A stretch of 64,000 nt of DNA, from NCBI RefSeq assembly GCF_003073045.1, contig NC_037596.1:15441012-15505011 (forward strand). The letters run 5' to 3'. Positions within the stretch are counted from its first letter, which is position 1; each line of letters begins with the position of its first letter. Positions 61,226 to 64,000 of this stretch are shown in pieces. The notes below the pieces were generated by a model. The model saw only the letters and a program-made list of their open reading frames with translations, had not been told where the DNA came from and did not search any database. This DNA is from Pomacea canaliculata (lineage: Eukaryota > Mollusca > Gastropoda > Architaenioglossa > Ampullariidae). Made by a program: the position numbers and the translations under genes.

Positions 61226-63515
61226 ATGATTAAAATAGTTTTCTTCTTACTACTGTTCTCTCCTTGTACCCAAGGTAAGGTATATTCTTCAAGATATTGT
61301 TTTTAAGGTAGGTGGGTTCACTTAAAAACGATATTGTTTTTAACCAGGTAATTTGTGTGGACAGGACAGCATTTATGTTTGTTATTTTGTGGATAAATGA
61401 AAACTGCTTTTTTAAAACTGTGTAAGATTAACGTAGAAATGAAATGTGATCCCGGAGCAGGCACTGGTGGGATAGAATGTCTACATCTTCTTCACCATTA
61501 AGTTATACCTTTTTTTGCATAAATTAGAAAAAAATATTTAAAAAATTAGAAAAAAATATAAAATGTATTCAGTGTTACTGGATTTTTGTTATTGAGTGAT
61601 ATTCTCTCTGTTTGTGTAGGTAAGATATATATATATATTTCTCTCTGTGTGTTTGAGAGGGTGTCTATGACACAGGAACACAATGTGATGTACTTGGAAG
61701 GAACACCCTAAAATGCATATTTCCCAACAATGTCAACTCCACGCGGACAGACTTTGCCGCCTATTTCTATCCCGATGACAATAGTTATCCAGGTACATTG
61801 TTATATAAATATAATTATTTCTAGGAGCTTTGTTTTCAAAACACATTGGGCTGTTATTATTTAAAACAAAAAGTAATATAAAGTGCAAAAGTTTTGATAA
61901 AAGACTTGTTATCTACAGGATGCATAGATGTATATCCTATGTTTACTGCAATGAGTTATGAAGACACTAGCTGACAACTCCATTTCACAAGTACAGAAAA
62001 TAAATAAGTTTAAAAAAATTAAATAGTGTAATGCTAGTCTAATGTTTTAGTGATGCCTATTTAAAAACAATCTGAAATGATTGTGTTGCAGAGCTGCTTA
62101 TTGACTGTGGATGGGTGGATGACAGGCTTCAGTGCATCCAAAAGAAAGGTTTCAGGTGCATGAGACCAGTGTCAAACATTGCCGAAATCAGACTGCATAC
62201 ACGGTTTGCTGTGAAAGCTGGAAAATTCGGATGTATAGCTGAGGGTGTTAGTCATGAAGATGCCAAACTTTGTCAGTATACTAGGAGCCAGCCTGAAGGA
62301 AATGACGAGAGCCTGCATGAAGAAGAAAAGAACTACAGACGTGAATGGGTTAGAAAAAGCCTGTATAAATCTCTGACAAAGAGCCAGTTTATAGAAGACA
62401 CACCGAACAGTCATCTGTATCCTTTTGGTAAGCATAAATCACTACACTGTTCATATGTATGTTTATCTACAGGCAGTTTCACATCTTTGCCTTGAAAAAT
62501 TACCTGCAGGCACACTCGTGCACACACAAGCACACAAAAATGCGAGTTTTTATTTCACAAAATAAAGTTTGGGAAAAAATACATCATAAAGAGCAGCTTG
62601 GCATTACTGGTAGTACAATTACTGTACATATCGATATTTCACCTGAAATATTATAATATAATAATGAACTATAGTTGATGGCAATTGAAATGATAACGTT
62701 ATATGTAGTTGCTATTTTCTTCACTTTTTGTGGTTTATGTATTTTTATTTTTATTTTTTATTTTTAGCTGGAACTAATCTGCATCTTTACTCCGCAGACA
62801 AAGACTTACCTCCAACTATAGTTGTACCTGTCATCGGAGCAGTTATTGGGGTCTTATTCGTCTTGAATTGCCTTTTGCGGTACAGCCGTCTTAATCATAA
62901 AAGTAAATGCAATTTTTTGTACTTATTCAAAAGCATGAGAGCTACTTACCAAATACTGTTTAGGAATAAACATGGTAATGATGCTTATGGAAAAAGCTTA
63001 GGACGATAATTTTGAGACTGATTACTTTACTCTGCAACCACACCAACCATAGCATTGTCTTAATCAGCTGGAAATGTTAAGAGGAAAGGAAACAGAAATC
63101 ATGGGTCGGGAATGATGTTTGAGATCTCAGTAATTAATTTCATTGAGCTTCAAAAACTAATTTTGGCAGTTTGGCTCAATGTATGGGGAATGTCATGCGA
63201 GCCAAAGCTTCAACATCAAAAAGGAATTTTTCGTTCTTGGAGCAATCTGCAGGAGCTCAATGAGAGCAGAACGACTAGATCATCAGTTGAAAGCTTTAAA
63301 ACCAGTTGAAGGATAAAACATTAGAAAATGAATGAATGAACTAACAAACGAATGAATAAAGGAATGTAGGCAATATTCTAAAATGGTAAGGTTTATTAGG
63401 TTTATTGCCTTACGGTTCTTTTCCAGAGATGTGTTCATCAAACTCACAGAACGCAGAAGGAGGCAGAGTGTATGGAAAACCTAGATGGACATATTTTTCT
63501 ACCTTCTGCATTTAG
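61226..63515 (+). CDS. Gene G: one-Ig-domain membrane receptor, tandem twin of F
   Basis: Five coding exons: 61226-61274 (exon 61190-61274), 61676-61792, 62092-62427, 62798-62902, 63427-63515. They total 696 nt, or 231 residues. The signal peptide starts MIKIVFFLLLFSPCTQ. The split Ig-like domain has LKCIFPNNVNSTR in exon 2, and LLIDCGW, QCIQKKGFRCMRPVSN and GKFGCIAEG in exon 3. Exon 3 is 36 nt longer than in F and lengthens the stalk. The helix lies at about residues 176-196, and the tail has VYGKPRW near its end. Tail sequence diverges from F by indels although the splice sites are conserved. Retaining the last intron would give a longer alternative tail ending at 63007-63009. AATAAA at 63986-63991 is close to the window edge. 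Confidence 0.82.
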
Positions 63516-64000
63516 AGGTCTCCTCATCACTATTTTGTCCTGCTCAAGCCGATGTCACTAGGCACCTTATGGAAGTTATAGATGGTCCTGTTTCCCATTG
63601 AGATGATGCCATAAATCTTGTGTATGCTTTTAATGAAGAGGTTGAAGAGGACGAACAAAAGCACAAAATACTACCTTATATTTTATGCACCTTCAGTTTC
63701 TTTCTTGTAGCAAAGCTAACAATTTATTGTAAATATTTAGACACCATGTTATAGTGGACGCAGGTAATTTCGTTTACTTTTTTCGTGTCCCTTGAAGAAA
63801 GATGTATATAAGACTAGATCATCTGAATGCAACTATAACCTGAAGGGATGACATTGTCCTGTTCATGATTGCTTTTGTACTAGTATTTTGTCACAGACCA
63901 GTACATTTTTTTGTTTAAATGAAAGTGTTTCTGATAACTTTATTTCTAAATTACGATAAGAACTGCTTTCACAAAGACACCAATGAATAAATAAAAATAG

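Noticed and set aside
16189-63515. Paired activating receptors with a charged membrane residue
   Set aside because: The helices of A, B, C, E, F and G contain no lysine, arginine, aspartate or glutamate within the hydrophobic core, so adaptor pairing of the vertebrate type is not supported.

Overview
The window is animal genomic DNA: AT-rich, intron-rich (GT..AG), with LINE and hAT transposon remains, and with protein families (ITIM-bearing immunoglobulin receptors, a PLAT protein) that fit a metazoan. Repeat style and gene content suggest a gastropod mollusc, but no single gene fixes the species. No rRNA, tRNA, CRISPR array or bacterial operon was seen.

The main content is a plus-strand cluster of seven related multi-exon immunoglobulin-superfamily (IgSF) genes, here called A to G. 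Genes A (3.6-5.9 kb) and B (16.2-19.1 kb) encode a signal peptide, two Ig-like domains each split over two exons, one membrane helix and a short tail. Genes C (21.8-26.7 kb) and D (30.0-31.8 kb) encode three one-exon Ig-like domains. C ends in a long tail with ITIM/ITSM-like tyrosine motifs, while D has no visible membrane exon and looks secreted. Genes E (34.2-37.0 kb), F (49.1-52.3 kb) and G (61.2-63.5 kb) have one split Ig-like domain, a stalk, one membrane helix and a tail. F and G are a recent tandem duplication that includes their flanks. Almost all ectodomain introns are phase 1, and every reconstructed coding sequence totals a multiple of three.

Two other genes lie on the minus strand. 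An eight-exon gene at 9.1-13.9 kb, between A and B, predicts an 841-residue protein with a PD-(D/E)XK/NERD-like nuclease domain followed by a superfamily 1 helicase-like P-loop ATPase. A gene at 55.5-57.9 kb predicts a secreted PLAT-domain protein whose PLAT exon appears one base out of frame.

The remainder is repeats: a 1.3 kb hAT element with perfect 16-bp ends and an 8-bp target duplication (815-2118), a decayed CR1/L2-like LINE piece (7.4-8.1 kb), a ZMYM1-like hAT element split by a LINE (42.4-46.8 kb), a LINE relic behind gene F, paired unclassified repeats, and tandem repeats. Taken together, one inhibitory-looking receptor, several short-tailed receptors and one soluble form around a nuclease-helicase gene resemble a compact innate-immune locus. 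The exon structures are read from the sequence. The immune role is inference.
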